In this document: positions 33,868-43,468 of the stretch, piece by piece | Numbering within the stretch: position 1 is the first letter of the stretch | Layout of the letters: each line of letters begins with the position of its first letter | NCBI RefSeq assembly: GCF_020622345.1 | Contig: NZ_JACNMO010000010.1 | Coordinates: 123,501-187,500, forward strand | Source: Roseobacter weihaiensis | GTDB taxonomy: Bacteria; Pseudomonadota; Alphaproteobacteria; Rhodobacterales; Rhodobacteraceae | Length of the DNA stretch: 64,000 nt | Reading direction: 5' to 3' | Notes under the pieces: model-generated | Databases searched by the model: none | What the model saw: the letters and a program-made list of their open reading frames with translations, nothing else | Told to the model about the DNA's origin: nothing | Translations under genes and position numbers: made by a program

Positions 33868-34484
33868 GCCGGCAGCATCCCCTGATCGGTCACCGCCCGC
33901 ACAGAGGCGCGGGCGCGCATGCGTTCCAGATAGGCGGCGATGCGGGGGAAATCGGCCAGCTCGACCCCATCGCCCGTCAGCCAGCTGCACAGCATAAAGA
34001 GATAGGGGTCCGCGATGGAAAACCCCGCGCCCATGACGAAGGGGCCCCGCAGGCAGTGGTTTTGAACATAGCGCGCGCTCTCGGCCATGGTGTGCGGTAC
34101 CTTTGCCGCCATGTCGGCATGGCTTTCGGGCGCATCGGCCCAGCGGCTGCCGCGCCTGCCGTGCGCATGGTTCACATGCATGGTGGAGGCGAGGTAATAC
34201 ATCACGCTGCGCATATGGGCGGCTTCCAGCGGATCTGCGGGTACAAGGCCTGCGTCCGGCGCGATTGCAGCGATATAGTCCAGCAAGGCACCGGTTTCGG
34301 TCAGATAGGTGCCGCTGATCTCAAGTGTCGGGACGCGGCCTTTGGGGTTGACGGCCAGAAAGTCGGGCTTGGTCTGGGCCGCTTCCTTGAAACTGACGAG
34401 CACGGGCTCAAACTCCAGCCCGGCCTCGTGCAGGGCAATGGCAACGGCAACAGAGATCGTGCCCGGGGCGTAGTAGAGGCGCAT
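33864..34484 (-). CDS. glutathione S-transferase family protein
   Basis: 206-aa GST with an N-terminal thioredoxin-like domain (MRLYYAPGTISVAVAIALHEAG, then GRVPTLEISGTYLTETGALLDYI including the cis-Pro and the glutathione gamma-Glu-binding TETGA) and a helical C-terminal domain (about 85-206). The active site has Ser/Thr in APGTIS rather than Cys. It is translationally coupled to the saccharopine-dehydrogenase-like gene and lies 12 bases after the phosphatase gene. The three form a small operon with no obvious shared pathway. Confidence 0.88.
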   Translation of the reverse strand: MRLYYAPGTISVAVAIALHEAGLEFEPVLVSFKEAAQTKPDFLAVNPKGRVPTLEISGTYLTETGALLDYIAAIAPDAGLVPADPLEAAHMRSVMYYLASTMHVNHAHGRRGSRWADAPESHADMAAKVPHTMAESARYVQNHCLRGPFVMGAGFSIADPYLFMLCSWLTGDGVELADFPRIAAYLERMRARASVRAVTDQGMLPA

Positions 34485-34496
34485 GATGTCGTCCTT

Positions 34497-35150
34497 TCAA
34501 ACGTGGGTCTGGGCGTGGTGGCGGCTGGGATCTTCGAGATGCGGGATCGCATTGAACATCGTCGGCGAGAGCTGACCCCCGATGGGAAAGAGCCTGTGCT
34601 GCGAGGTGTTGTAGATGGCCAGCGCCAGTTGTGCCATCGCAGAGATATCGAGCCTGAGCACCTGGCGCATGGTGCAGGAAATCAGCCCGCCCGAGGTGAC
34701 CACAAGCGCGGGACCGTCGCCCGCCCTGATCTCGGCCAAGACATCAGAGATGCGCGCCTCGAAATCATGGAAACGTTCCGGGGCCCCTGCAATCTCGTCG
34801 CGCTGCCAGGCCGCGAAAAGCTGCGGCAGATGCGCGGTGAAGGACGCTTGATCCATTGGAAAGGGCACGCCGTGCTCCTCCTCCATCGCGCGCGCCATCG
34901 TGAGGTACTGAAGCTCGTTGAGGCGGGCGTCCTGCGTGACGGGCATGCCCATGTCCATGGCGTCAGCCGTTTCCACGTGACGCCGCAGCGTGCCGGTAAA
35001 GAGCCGGGCATGGTGTTGGTTTTGCGTGCGTAAATGCGCGCCAAGCCAGGCGGATTGCTGGTGCCCCAGCGCACTGAGCCTGTCGTAGCTTTGCTCGTCC
35101 GTGGCACCTGAATTTGCCTGACCGTGGCGGATAAGGGTAATATGGGACAT
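34497..35150 (-). CDS. histidine phosphatase family protein
   Basis: 217-aa member of the phosphoglycerate-mutase-like histidine phosphatases. The catalytic motif LIRHGQAN is at residues 5-12; a second arginine (GTLRRHVETA), the general acid region (NELQY) and the late His of this family (here VVTSGGLISC, where H is normally found) are partly visible. The GG at that last site instead of a clear GH is unusual and may affect activity. The start at 35150 is chosen at MSHITLIRHG; upstream codons are unrelated to the family. First gene of the minus-strand trio. Confidence 0.83.
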   Translation of the reverse strand: MSHITLIRHGQANSGATDEQSYDRLSALGHQQSAWLGAHLRTQNQHHARLFTGTLRRHVETADAMDMGMPVTQDARLNELQYLTMARAMEEEHGVPFPMDQASFTAHLPQLFAAWQRDEIAGAPERFHDFEARISDVLAEIRAGDGPALVVTSGGLISCTMRQVLRLDISAMAQLALAIYNTSQHRLFPIGGQLSPTMFNAIPHLEDPSRHHAQTHV

Positions 35151-35359
35151 GACTGCTTTCTGGTCGTTTGGCTCCTTACTAGGCGAGGGGCCGCCCGGGG
35201 GAAAGAGCCGCCGACCGCGCCTTGCGCCTTTTGAACAGAAAACAGTCGTCGCGTATCGGAAACGCGGGTGGCGCAAATCCGGTACCGTGTGTCGGGATTG
35301 GGACTCCTTGCGGGGGCCGTTCTTCCTTATAGTCTTGCGAAACTCAGGAGTACGGCGCG

Positions 35360-38125
35360 ATGGGCGAGACGATCACATTCACACTGGACGGCAAGGAAGT
35401 TCAGGCCGAGGCCGGGGCCACGATCTGGGAGGTGGCCAACGGTCGGGGCCTGGTGATCCCGCATCTGTGCCACAAGCCCGCGCCGGGTTACCGCCCGGAT
35501 GGCAACTGTCGCGCCTGCATGGTCGAGATCGAGGGCGAGCGTACGCTGGCGGCCTCCTGCATTCGCGAGCCCAGCGACGGCATGGTGGTGACCACCAACT
35601 CCGCCCGCGCCGAGAACGCCCGCAAGATGGTGGTCGAGATGCTGTTGGCTGATCAGCCTGAACGGGCCGTCGCCCACGACAAATCCAGCCATCTGTGGGA
35701 CATGGCCGCGCTGAACGGCGTGGAAGAGAGCCGCTTTCCCAAGCTCGAAGAGGGGCGCATCCCGCTGCTTGACGACAGCCATGTGGCGATGAGCGTCAAT
35801 CTCGATGCCTGCATCCAGTGTGGTCTGTGCGTGCGTGCCTGCCGCGAGGTGCAGGTCAACGATGTGATCGGGATGGCAGGCCGCGGGCACGATGCCTACC
35901 CGACCTTTGATTTTGCCGACCCCATGGGCGACAGCACCTGCGTGGCCTGTGGCGAATGCGTGCAGGCGTGCCCGACGGGGGCCCTGATGCCGTCAACCGT
36001 GGTCGACGACAACCAGGTGGGCGACAGCGCGGATTACGACAAGGAGGTCGAGAGCATCTGCCCCTTCTGCGGCGTTGGCTGCCAGGTGTCGCTCAAGGTC
36101 AAGGACGGCAAGGTCAAATATGTCGAGGGGATCAACGGTCCGGCAAATGAGGGTCGTTTGTGTGTGAAAGGCCGGTTCGGCTTCGATTTCATCCACCACC
36201 CGCACCGCCTGACCAAGCCGCTGATCCGGCGCGAGGATGCGCCTGCCAAGGGGCTGAACGTCGATCCCGGCAATTGGCAGACGCATTTCCGCGAGGCTTC
36301 CTGGGACGAAGCACTGGATTTTGCCGCCGCTGGCATGAAGGGGCGCGGGCGCGAGATTGCGGGCTTCGGCTCGGCCAAATGCACGAATGAAGAAGCCTAT
36401 CTCTTTCAGAAGCTGATCCGGCAGGGCTTTGGTCATAACAATGTCGATCACTGCACGCGGCTCTGCCACGCCTCCTCCGTTGCCGCCCTGATGGAAAACG
36501 TCGGATCGGGCGCGGTGACCGCGACCTTCAACGAGATTGAAAACGCCGATGTGGCAATCGTGATCGGCGCCAATCCGATTGAGAACCACCCCGTGGCGGC
36601 GACCTTCTTCAAGCAGTTCACCAAACGCGGTGGCAAGCTGATTGTCATGGACCCGCGCGGTCAGGCGCTCAAGCGCTTTGCCAGCCACATGCTGCAATTC
36701 CGTCCCGGTGCGGATGTGTCGATGCTGAATGCGATCATGCACACGATTGTGGAGGAAGGCCTTTATGATCAGCAGTATATTGACGCCTACACCGAAAACT
36801 GGGAGGCGGAGAAGGCGCATCTGGCTGATTTCAGCCCCGAGGCCATGGCCGGGATTTGCGGCATCGATGCCGAGACCCTGCGCGATGTGGCCCGCACCTT
36901 CGCGGGGGCCAAGGCGGCGATGATCTTCTGGGGCATGGGCATCAGCCAGCACATTCACGGGACGGATAATTCGCGCTGCCTGATCTCGCTCGCGCTGATG
37001 ACGGGGCAGGTCGGGCGACCCGGATCGGGACTGCATCCGCTGCGCGGCCAGAACAATGTGCAAGGTGCGTCCGACGCGGGCCTCATTCCGATGTTCCTGC
37101 CGGATTATCAGCCGGTCACGGACGACGCTGTCCGTTCTGCCTTTACCAAGGTCTGGGGCTCGGCGGATTTCTCCAACGAACGCGGGCTGACAGTGACCGA
37201 GATCATGGATGCGGTCCACGAGGGCAAGATCAAGGGCATGTATATCCTGGGCGAGAACCCGGCCATGTCCGATCCCGATGTGGTGCACGCCCGCGATGCG
37301 CTGGCCAAGCTCGATCATCTTGTGGTGCAGGATATATTCCTCACGGAGACCGCGAATTACGCAGACGTGGTCCTGCCCGCCAGCGCCTTTGCCGAGAAAA
37401 CCGGCACCGTGACCAACACCAATCGGCAGGTGCAGATGGGTCGCCCCGCCGTGCCGCCCCCCGGTGAGGCGCGCGAGGACTGGTGGATCGAGGTGGAACT
37501 GGCCAAACGCCTTGGCCTTGGCTGGAGCTATGAAAGCCCCGCGGAGGTGTTTGCCGAGATGAAACACAACATGCGCAGTCTGGAAAACATCACCTGGGAC
37601 CGGCTGTTGGCGCAGAATTCGGTGACCTACCCGTCACTCAGCCCCGACGACCCCGGTCAGGCGATCGTCTTTGGGGACGGCTTTCCACGGCCGGAAGGGC
37701 GTGCACGGTTTACCCCCGCCAGCGTGGTGGCCCCCGATGATGTGCCGGATGACGAATACCCGATGGTGCTGACCACCGGGCGGCAGCTGGAACATTGGCA
37801 CACCGGGTCGATGACGCGGCGCTCCACGGTGCTGGATGGGCTTGAGCCGGAGGCGAATTGTTCGCTGCACCCCTCCACTTTGCGGAAACTGGACGTGGCC
37901 CCGGGTGAGCACGTCAGGCTGACCACCAAACGGGGCAGCATTACCATCATGGCCCGCGAGGACCGGGCGGTCTCACCGGATATGGTGTTTTTGCCCTTTG
38001 CCTATGTCGAGGCGGCGGCCAACATCCTGACCAACCCCGCCGTGGACCCTTATGGCAAGATCCCGGAGTTCAAGTTTTCTGCCGTTCGGGTCGAGAAAGC
38101 AGAGACATCCGTCGCTGCTGAATAA
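35360..38125 (+). CDS. fdhF: formate dehydrogenase alpha subunit (molybdopterin, Fe-S)
   Basis: 921-aa molybdenum or tungsten oxidoreductase. An N-terminal 2Fe-2S domain (C37, C50, C53, C67) is followed by two 4Fe-4S motifs (C151/154/157/161 and C194/197/200/204), the 4Fe-4S of the catalytic domain (C234, C237, C241, C268), and the Mo-ligand region NNVDHCTRLCHA. There C369-H370 replace the Sec/Cys-His of characterised formate dehydrogenases. The architecture is that of the alpha subunit of soluble NAD-dependent formate dehydrogenases. No beta, gamma, delta or FdhD gene is adjacent; downstream is an amidohydrolase. A CAGGAG ribosome site precedes the ATG. It probably oxidises formate, but its electron acceptor is not evident here. 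Confidence 0.92.
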   Translation: MGETITFTLDGKEVQAEAGATIWEVANGRGLVIPHLCHKPAPGYRPDGNCRACMVEIEGERTLAASCIREPSDGMVVTTNSARAENARKMVVEMLLADQPERAVAHDKSSHLWDMAALNGVEESRFPKLEEGRIPLLDDSHVAMSVNLDACIQCGLCVRACREVQVNDVIGMAGRGHDAYPTFDFADPMGDSTCVACGECVQACPTGALMPSTVVDDNQVGDSADYDKEVESICPFCGVGCQVSLKVKDGKVKYVEGINGPANEGRLCVKGRFGFDFIHHPHRLTKPLIRREDAPAKGLNVDPGNWQTHFREASWDEALDFAAAGMKGRGREIAGFGSAKCTNEEAYLFQKLIRQGFGHNNVDHCTRLCHASSVAALMENVGSGAVTATFNEIENADVAIVIGANPIENHPVAATFFKQFTKRGGKLIVMDPRGQALKRFASHMLQFRPGADVSMLNAIMHTIVEEGLYDQQYIDAYTENWEAEKAHLADFSPEAMAGICGIDAETLRDVARTFAGAKAAMIFWGMGISQHIHGTDNSRCLISLALMTGQVGRPGSGLHPLRGQNNVQGASDAGLIPMFLPDYQPVTDDAVRSAFTKVWGSADFSNERGLTVTEIMDAVHEGKIKGMYILGENPAMSDPDVVHARDALAKLDHLVVQDIFLTETANYADVVLPASAFAEKTGTVTNTNRQVQMGRPAVPPPGEAREDWWIEVELAKRLGLGWSYESPAEVFAEMKHNMRSLENITWDRLLAQNSVTYPSLSPDDPGQAIVFGDGFPRPEGRARFTPASVVAPDDVPDDEYPMVLTTGRQLEHWHTGSMTRRSTVLDGLEPEANCSLHPSTLRKLDVAPGEHVRLTTKRGSITIMAREDRAVSPDMVFLPFAYVEAAANILTNPAVDPYGKIPEFKFSAVRVEKAETSVAAE

Positions 38126-38140
38126 CCTTGGAAAGGCGCG

Positions 38141-38183
38141 GTTCTGAATTCCGCCGGGTGACATCCCGACGTTCTGAATGCCG
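38141..38183. repeat. short direct repeats after the formate dehydrogenase gene
   Basis: GTTCTGAATTCCG (38141-38153) and GTTCTGAATGCCG (38171-38183) match at 12 of 13 positions with a 30-base period. They are enclosed by GGCGCGG (38136) and CCGCGCC (38182-38188), which could pair. No T run follows, and no function is evident. Confidence 0.4.
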
Positions 38184-38225
38184 CGCCCGAGACCGGGCAG
38201 GTGCGCCAATCCCTGAGGACACATC

Positions 38226-39422
38226 ATGATCGACCCGACCCGCTTTCTCGATGATCTGAACAGGTTGCGTTGTTTCGGTGCCAGTGGTGTCGGCAAGGGG
38301 GTGATCCGCCCGGCCTATGGCGCGGCGGATATCGCCGCGCGTCAATGGCTGGCAGAGCAGATGCGCGCGGCAGGGCTGCGGGCCCGGATCGACGCGATGG
38401 GCAATGTTTTTGGGCTGGCCGATGGGCCATCAATCCTGCTGGGGTCGCATTCAGACAGCCAGCCCGAGGGCGGCTGGCTTGATGGCGCCTTGGGCGTCAT
38501 AGCCGCGTTGGAAGTGGCGCGGGCGTTACGGGCGGTCGGGGGGCCTGCCGTGTCGGTTGTTTCGTTTCAGGATGAGGAGGGACGCTTTGGCGTGACCACC
38601 GGGTCGGCGGTCTGGTCCGGCCATCTGGATCAGGGGGCCGCTGACAAGCTGACGGATCACGCGGGGCAGACCCTCGCGGAAGCGCGGGCCAAGATGGCGG
38701 ATCTGGTCACGGGGGGCGTCGATCCAGCCCGGTTCACAGGGTTCATAGAGATGCATATCGAACAGGGCCCGACCCTGGATGCCTCTGGCGAGCAGATCGG
38801 CGTCGTGACCGATATCGTTGGTATCCGCGATATGAAAATCACCTTTGACGGGCAGCAGAATCATGCGGGGACCACGCCGATGGCGCTACGCCGGGATGCC
38901 TTTCAGGCTGTGTCGGCCTTTAACACCGCGTTAAATGAACGGTTGCGAAATGTCGTAACGCCGCAGACGGTGTGGACGATCGGTCATGTCAGCCTGCATC
39001 CAAATGCCTCCTCTATTGTGCCGGGCCGGGCCGTCTTTTCGATGCAGTGGCGGGATGCGCAGAGCGACCGGTTGCAGCGGATGGAGGATATCATCCGCCA
39101 AACGGCACAGGAGGTCGCGGCGACCCGCGGGCTGGAGCTGTCTTTCGGCCCGCTTCTGGGGCTTGAGCCCGTTGAGATGGATGCAAGCCTCAAAGCGGCG
39201 CTGGCAGAGGCTGCGGCAGAGGTTGCCCCCGGCAAGTGGCGGCATATGCCTTCGGGCGCGCTCCATGATGCGACAAACCTGTCCCGGCTGATGCCGGTCG
39301 CGATGCTCTTTGTGCCGTCAATACGCGGAATAAGCCATGCGTTCGAGGAAGATACCCATGAGGAAGACCTCATTGCCGGGGTGCAGGTCCTGATGCGCGC
39401 GGTGCAATTGCTGTCGCCGTGA
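38226..39422 (+). CDS. M20-family Zn-dependent hydrolase (N-carbamoyl-L-amino acid hydrolase / allantoate amidohydrolase type)
   Basis: 398-aa metal amidase. The di-metal site is visible in [20 protein letters not shown] (His, Asp), FQDEEGRFG (Glu-Glu), IEMHIEQGP (His), and the late [12 protein letters not shown]. The HAGTTPM segment is the dimerisation-domain motif of the AtzC/HyuC/AllC group. Such enzymes remove carbamoyl groups in pyrimidine, hydantoin or allantoin breakdown. It stands alone about 100 bases after the formate dehydrogenase gene, with its own region of small repeats in between. The exact substrate cannot be told. Confidence 0.88.
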   Translation: MIDPTRFLDDLNRLRCFGASGVGKGVIRPAYGAADIAARQWLAEQMRAAGLRARIDAMGNVFGLADGPSILLGSHSDSQPEGGWLDGALGVIAALEVARALRAVGGPAVSVVSFQDEEGRFGVTTGSAVWSGHLDQGAADKLTDHAGQTLAEARAKMADLVTGGVDPARFTGFIEMHIEQGPTLDASGEQIGVVTDIVGIRDMKITFDGQQNHAGTTPMALRRDAFQAVSAFNTALNERLRNVVTPQTVWTIGHVSLHPNASSIVPGRAVFSMQWRDAQSDRLQRMEDIIRQTAQEVAATRGLELSFGPLLGLEPVEMDASLKAALAEAAAEVAPGKWRHMPSGALHDATNLSRLMPVAMLFVPSIRGISHAFEEDTHEEDLIAGVQVLMRAVQLLSP

Positions 39423-39547
39423 TCTGCGCATTGCACGCGTAAATTGAACTAATGAGTTGACCTTGATGCCAAATCTGATTTTGTTGTCCCAACGATAGTC
39501 AAAAATGACTGCGCCTGCCGGGAAACAGCAGGTCTGGGAGGATAGAA

Positions 39548-41518
39548 TTGAATACTCAATCGGAAGGCGTCGAGGGGCCACAGTCCATCCCGGCGCTTTT
39601 GCATCGCAATGCAAGTGAGTTCGCGGACGCGCCTGCGTATCGCGAGAAAGAGTACGGCATATGGCAATCCTGGAGCTGGCGTGAGACCCTCGAAGAGGTC
39701 GAAGCGCTGGCACTGGGGCTTGTGGATCTGGGCGCGCGCGAGGGGGATTTCGTTGCCGTCATCGGGCGGAACAGGCCTCGGCTTTACTGGGCGATGATCG
39801 CTGCGGAGATGGTGGGCGCGGTCCCTGTGCCGCTTTATCAGGATGCCGTAGCCGAAGAGATGGCCTATGTGCTGAACCATTGCGGGGCCCGGTTCGTGAT
39901 CGCGGGCGATCAGGAACAGGTCGATAAGGTGATCGAAATCCAGGAGCAGCTGCCGGAGTTCGAGCAGATGATCTACCTCGATCCGCGCGGTCTGCGCAAA
40001 TACGACCACGCGCGGCTGCATCAATACAGCCATGTGCAGGATGTCGGGCGCGCCAAACGAGACGAGCTGACGCCGGAGATCACCGCGCGTCAGGCGCGGC
40101 TGACCTACGACAGCACCTGCGTGATGCTGTATACCTCCGGGACGACCGGCAAGCCCAAGGGCGTGGTTCTGAGCAACCGCAATGTGATCGAAACCTCCCG
40201 GTCATCCTCCGAGTTTGACGACCTGCGCCAGACCGATTCCGTTCTTGCCTATCTGCCGATGGCCTGGGTCGGGGATTTCATCTTTTCGGTCGGGCAGGCG
40301 ATGTGGACCGGGTTCTGCACCAACTGCCCCGAGAGTGCGGAGACGATGCACACCGATCTGCGCGAGATCGGGCCGACTTATTATTTCGCGCCGCCACGGG
40401 TGTTTGAAACGCAGCTCACCAATGTGATGATCCGGATGGAGGACGCAGGACGGTTCAAGAAATGGCTGTTTGACCGGTGCATGGCACATGCCCGCAAAGT
40501 CGGGCCCGCCATTCTGGACGGACGGCGCGTCAACCAGTGGGACCGTTTCAAGTATAATCTGGGGGAGATTCTGATCTACGGCCCGCTCAAGAACACGCTC
40601 GGCTTCAGCCGCATCCGGGTGGGCTATACCGCAGGCGAAGCGATCGGACCCGAGATTTTCGATTTTTACCGATCCCTTGGGATCAACCTCAAACAGCTTT
40701 ATGGCCAGACCGAGGCCACGGTTTTCATCACCGCGCAACCTGATGGGGAGGTTCGGTCTGATACAGTGGGGGTGAGCTGTCCGGGGGTCGAGCTGAAAAT
40801 CGCGGAAAATGGCGAGGTCTTCTACCGCAGCCCCGGTGTCTTTGTGGAGTATTATAAGAACCCTGAAAGCACCGCCGACACCAAGGACGCGGAAGGCTGG
40901 GTGGCGACGGGTGACGCGGGGTTCATCGAGGAAGGCTCGGGCCATCTGCGGATCATCGACCGGGCCAAGGACGTGGGCCAGATGGCGGACGGGTCGCTCT
41001 TTGCGCCAAAATACGTGGAGAACAAGCTCAAGTTTTTCCCCAATATTCTGGAGGCAGTGGTTTTTGGCAACGGGCGCGACGCGTGCACGTCCTTTATCAA
41101 CATTGATCTGACGGCCGTGGGCAACTGGGCGGAGCGCAACAACATCGGCTATGCGTCCTATCAGGAACTGGCGCGGCACCCCCAGGTGATGGATACAATT
41201 CAGGCCCACGTGGAAGAGGTCAACGCCTCCGTGGCCGAGGATGACATGCTGTCGGGCTGTCAGGTGCACCGCTTCGTGGTGCTGCACAAGGAGCTTGATG
41301 CAGATGATGGCGAGCTGACCCGCACCCGAAAAGTGCGCCGCCGGATCATCGAGGAGAAATACGCAGATATCATCGCGGCGCTTTACGATGGCTCTAAAAG
41401 CGTGAGCACCACGACAGAAGTCACCTATGAAGACGGGCGCAAGGGGTCAATTTCGGCAACGCTGGAAGTGCGGGATGCGGCGGTTCAGGTGGTCTCCCGG
41501 AAGATGGCAGCGGAATGA
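39548..41518 (+). CDS. AMP-binding acyl-CoA synthetase (long-chain type)
   Basis: 656-aa ATP-dependent acyl-CoA ligase. The P-loop YTSGTTGKPKG is at residues 195-205; LKQLYGQTEATVF and GWVATGDAGFIEE are the adenylate-forming motifs. The enzyme activates a carboxylic acid to its CoA ester in the cytoplasm. The TTG start is supported by a strong GGGAGG six bases upstream. It heads a LIV-type ABC transporter operon; this pairing is common in Rhodobacterales and suggests that the imported compound, perhaps a fatty, aromatic or branched acid, is activated directly on entry. Confidence 0.9.
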   Translation: MNTQSEGVEGPQSIPALLHRNASEFADAPAYREKEYGIWQSWSWRETLEEVEALALGLVDLGAREGDFVAVIGRNRPRLYWAMIAAEMVGAVPVPLYQDAVAEEMAYVLNHCGARFVIAGDQEQVDKVIEIQEQLPEFEQMIYLDPRGLRKYDHARLHQYSHVQDVGRAKRDELTPEITARQARLTYDSTCVMLYTSGTTGKPKGVVLSNRNVIETSRSSSEFDDLRQTDSVLAYLPMAWVGDFIFSVGQAMWTGFCTNCPESAETMHTDLREIGPTYYFAPPRVFETQLTNVMIRMEDAGRFKKWLFDRCMAHARKVGPAILDGRRVNQWDRFKYNLGEILIYGPLKNTLGFSRIRVGYTAGEAIGPEIFDFYRSLGINLKQLYGQTEATVFITAQPDGEVRSDTVGVSCPGVELKIAENGEVFYRSPGVFVEYYKNPESTADTKDAEGWVATGDAGFIEEGSGHLRIIDRAKDVGQMADGSLFAPKYVENKLKFFPNILEAVVFGNGRDACTSFINIDLTAVGNWAERNNIGYASYQELARHPQVMDTIQAHVEEVNASVAEDDMLSGCQVHRFVVLHKELDADDGELTRTRKVRRRIIEEKYADIIAALYDGSKSVSTTTEVTYEDGRKGSISATLEVRDAAVQVVSRKMAAE

Positions 41519-41590
41519 TGGGACGACGCTCGGCTGCGCCATCGCCCCGCCCACCATCCCGTTTTATCGAGAGTTGCGAGAGTTCAGGAT

Positions 41591-42409
41591 ATGCTTGATC
41601 AGACCGAAGGGTACACAACCGCGGACGGGCGCAAGATCGGCGGTGTGGTCATGGAGATGAAGAACATCACCCTGCGGTTCGGGGGGGTGGAGGCCATCAA
41701 GGACATCTCCTTTGACATCCGCGAGGGGGAGATCCGGGCGATCATCGGACCCAATGGGGCGGGCAAATCCTCGATGCTCAATGTCATCTCGGGTTTCTAT
41801 GTCCCGCAGGACGGTGAGGTCTGGTACAAGGGAAGCCGGCGCCCCCCGATGAAGCCCTATGAGATCGCGCGACAGGGCATCGCGCGGACCTTTCAGAATA
41901 TCGCGCTGTTTGAAGGTATGTCGGTGCTGGATAATGTGATGACCGGACGGTTGACCCATATGCATACCGGCATCTGGCGGCAGGCGATCTGGCGGGGCAA
42001 AGCTGAGGCTGAGGAAACCGCGAACCGCGAAGTTGCCGAAAAGATCATCGATTTTCTGGAGATCCAGGCCATCCGCAAGACACCGGTCGCACGCTTGCCA
42101 TACGGCTTGAAAAAGCGCGTGGAACTGGCGCGCGCGCTGGCGGCGGAACCTTCCTTGCTGCTGCTGGATGAGCCGATGGCGGGGATGAACGTCGAGGAAA
42201 AGGAGGACATGAGCCGCTTTGTTCTCGACGTGAACGACGAGTTCGGCACGACAATCGCGCTGATCGAGCATGACATGGGGGTGGTGATGGACCTCTCGGA
42301 CCGCGTGGTGGTAATGGATTACGGCAAGAAGATCGGCGACGGCACGCCGGACGAGGTGCGCAACAATCAGGATGTGATCGACGCGTATCTGGGGGTGGCA
42401 CATGATTGA
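41591..42409 (+). CDS. livG: branched-chain amino acid-type ABC transporter ATP-binding protein (LivG)
   Basis: 272-aa ATPase. Walker A is GPNGAGKSS and Walker B LLLDEPMAGMN; the LIV-type C-terminal segment (VVVMDYGKKIGDGTPDEVR) is present. The signature loop reads LPYGLKKRVELARA instead of the usual LSGGQ or LSYG, which is a variant seen in this operon type. It energises the LivHM permease. It begins 72 bases after the acyl-CoA synthetase; the first LIV subunit in the operon. LivF, the second ATPase, is encoded after the binding protein. Confidence 0.92.
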   Translation: MLDQTEGYTTADGRKIGGVVMEMKNITLRFGGVEAIKDISFDIREGEIRAIIGPNGAGKSSMLNVISGFYVPQDGEVWYKGSRRPPMKPYEIARQGIARTFQNIALFEGMSVLDNVMTGRLTHMHTGIWRQAIWRGKAEAEETANREVAEKIIDFLEIQAIRKTPVARLPYGLKKRVELARALAAEPSLLLLDEPMAGMNVEEKEDMSRFVLDVNDEFGTTIALIEHDMGVVMDLSDRVVVMDYGKKIGDGTPDEVRNNQDVIDAYLGVAHD

Positions 42410-42460
42410 AGCGCGCAATTTGAGATCAATATGCCGCGGCGGCAGAGCGGGGAGGTATTG

Positions 42461-43465
42461 ATGCCTGAGCAGCTTCTTTTCACCATTGAGGTCTTTCTCA
42501 ACGGGTTGATGGCCGGGGTGCTTTATGCGCTGGTCGCCCTTGGGTTCGTGCTGATCTACAAGGCTTCGGGCATTTTCAACTTCGCCCAAGGGGTTATGGC
42601 GCTTTTTGCGGCGATGACGCTCTACGGGATCATGAACGGGCAGGTGCCCTTTGCGCATCTCATCAACGCGATTTTCAGCACCGAAATCCACTACTTTGGC
42701 TGGAATGTGCCCGCGCTGGCGGCGATCGTTCTGACAATGGGGGTTATGGTGCTCTTTAGCTGGCTCGTGCAGCGTTATATCTTCAGGTACCTTGTCGGGC
42801 AGGAGCCGATTATCCTCTTTATGGCGACCATCGGGCTGGCCTATTTCCTCGAAGGGGTGGGGGATCTGATGTGGGGCTCAGACATCAAGACGCTTGAGGT
42901 CGGCCTGCCCCAAGGGGGTAACTTCTGGATTGAAGACAACACGCGGTGGCTTGGCTTTGGAAATGAGGAATTCTACGGATTTTTTATCGACAGCCTGGAT
43001 ATCGTGGCCTCTGTCGTGGCAGCGGTGCTGGTGCTTGGGCTGGTGCTTTTTGCACAATACACCAAGCAGGGGCGCGCCATGCGGGCGGTGGCCGACGACC
43101 ATCAGGCGGCGCTTTCGGTTGGCGTTTCGCTGAATTTCATCTGGATTCTCGTCTGGTCGCTGGCCGGGTTTGTGGCGCTTGTCGCGGGCATCATGTGGGG
43201 GGCGAAATCCGGTGTGCAGTTCTCCCTCAGCCTGATCGCGCTCAAGGCGCTTCCGGTGCTGATGCTGGGCGGGTTCACCTCGATCCCCGGGGCGATTGTC
43301 GGGGGTCTGATTATCGGTGTCGGGGAAAAGCTCTTTGAGTTCCTGATCGGGCTGCCCTATCTGGGCGGGGCGACCGAGAACTGGTTTGCCTATATGCTCG
43401 CGCTGATCTTTTTGCTGTTCCGGCCGCAGGGCCTTTTCGGGGAGAAGATCATTGAAAGGGTCTAG
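42461..43465 (+). CDS. livH: branched-chain amino acid-type ABC transporter permease (LivH)
   Basis: 334-aa inner-membrane permease with about eight to ten transmembrane segments. The start MPEQLLFTIEVFLNGLMAG and the YKASGIFNFAQG segment are LivH hallmarks, and LMLGGFTSIPGAIVGGLIIG is the EAA-like loop that contacts the ATPases. I set the start at 42461 because GGGGAGG precedes it; ten upstream codons are rejected. It follows livG by 51 bases. Substrate is not visible; the flanking CoA ligases suggest a carboxylic acid rather than an amino acid. Confidence 0.92.
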   Translation: MPEQLLFTIEVFLNGLMAGVLYALVALGFVLIYKASGIFNFAQGVMALFAAMTLYGIMNGQVPFAHLINAIFSTEIHYFGWNVPALAAIVLTMGVMVLFSWLVQRYIFRYLVGQEPIILFMATIGLAYFLEGVGDLMWGSDIKTLEVGLPQGGNFWIEDNTRWLGFGNEEFYGFFIDSLDIVASVVAAVLVLGLVLFAQYTKQGRAMRAVADDHQAALSVGVSLNFIWILVWSLAGFVALVAGIMWGAKSGVQFSLSLIALKALPVLMLGGFTSIPGAIVGGLIIGVGEKLFEFLIGLPYLGGATENWFAYMLALIFLLFRPQGLFGEKIIERV

Positions 43466-43468
43466 CAG

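Noticed and set aside
35993..37567. 524-aa frame antisense to formate dehydrogenase
   Set aside because: Overlaps intact Fe-S and molybdopterin motifs of the real gene; no recognisable domain.
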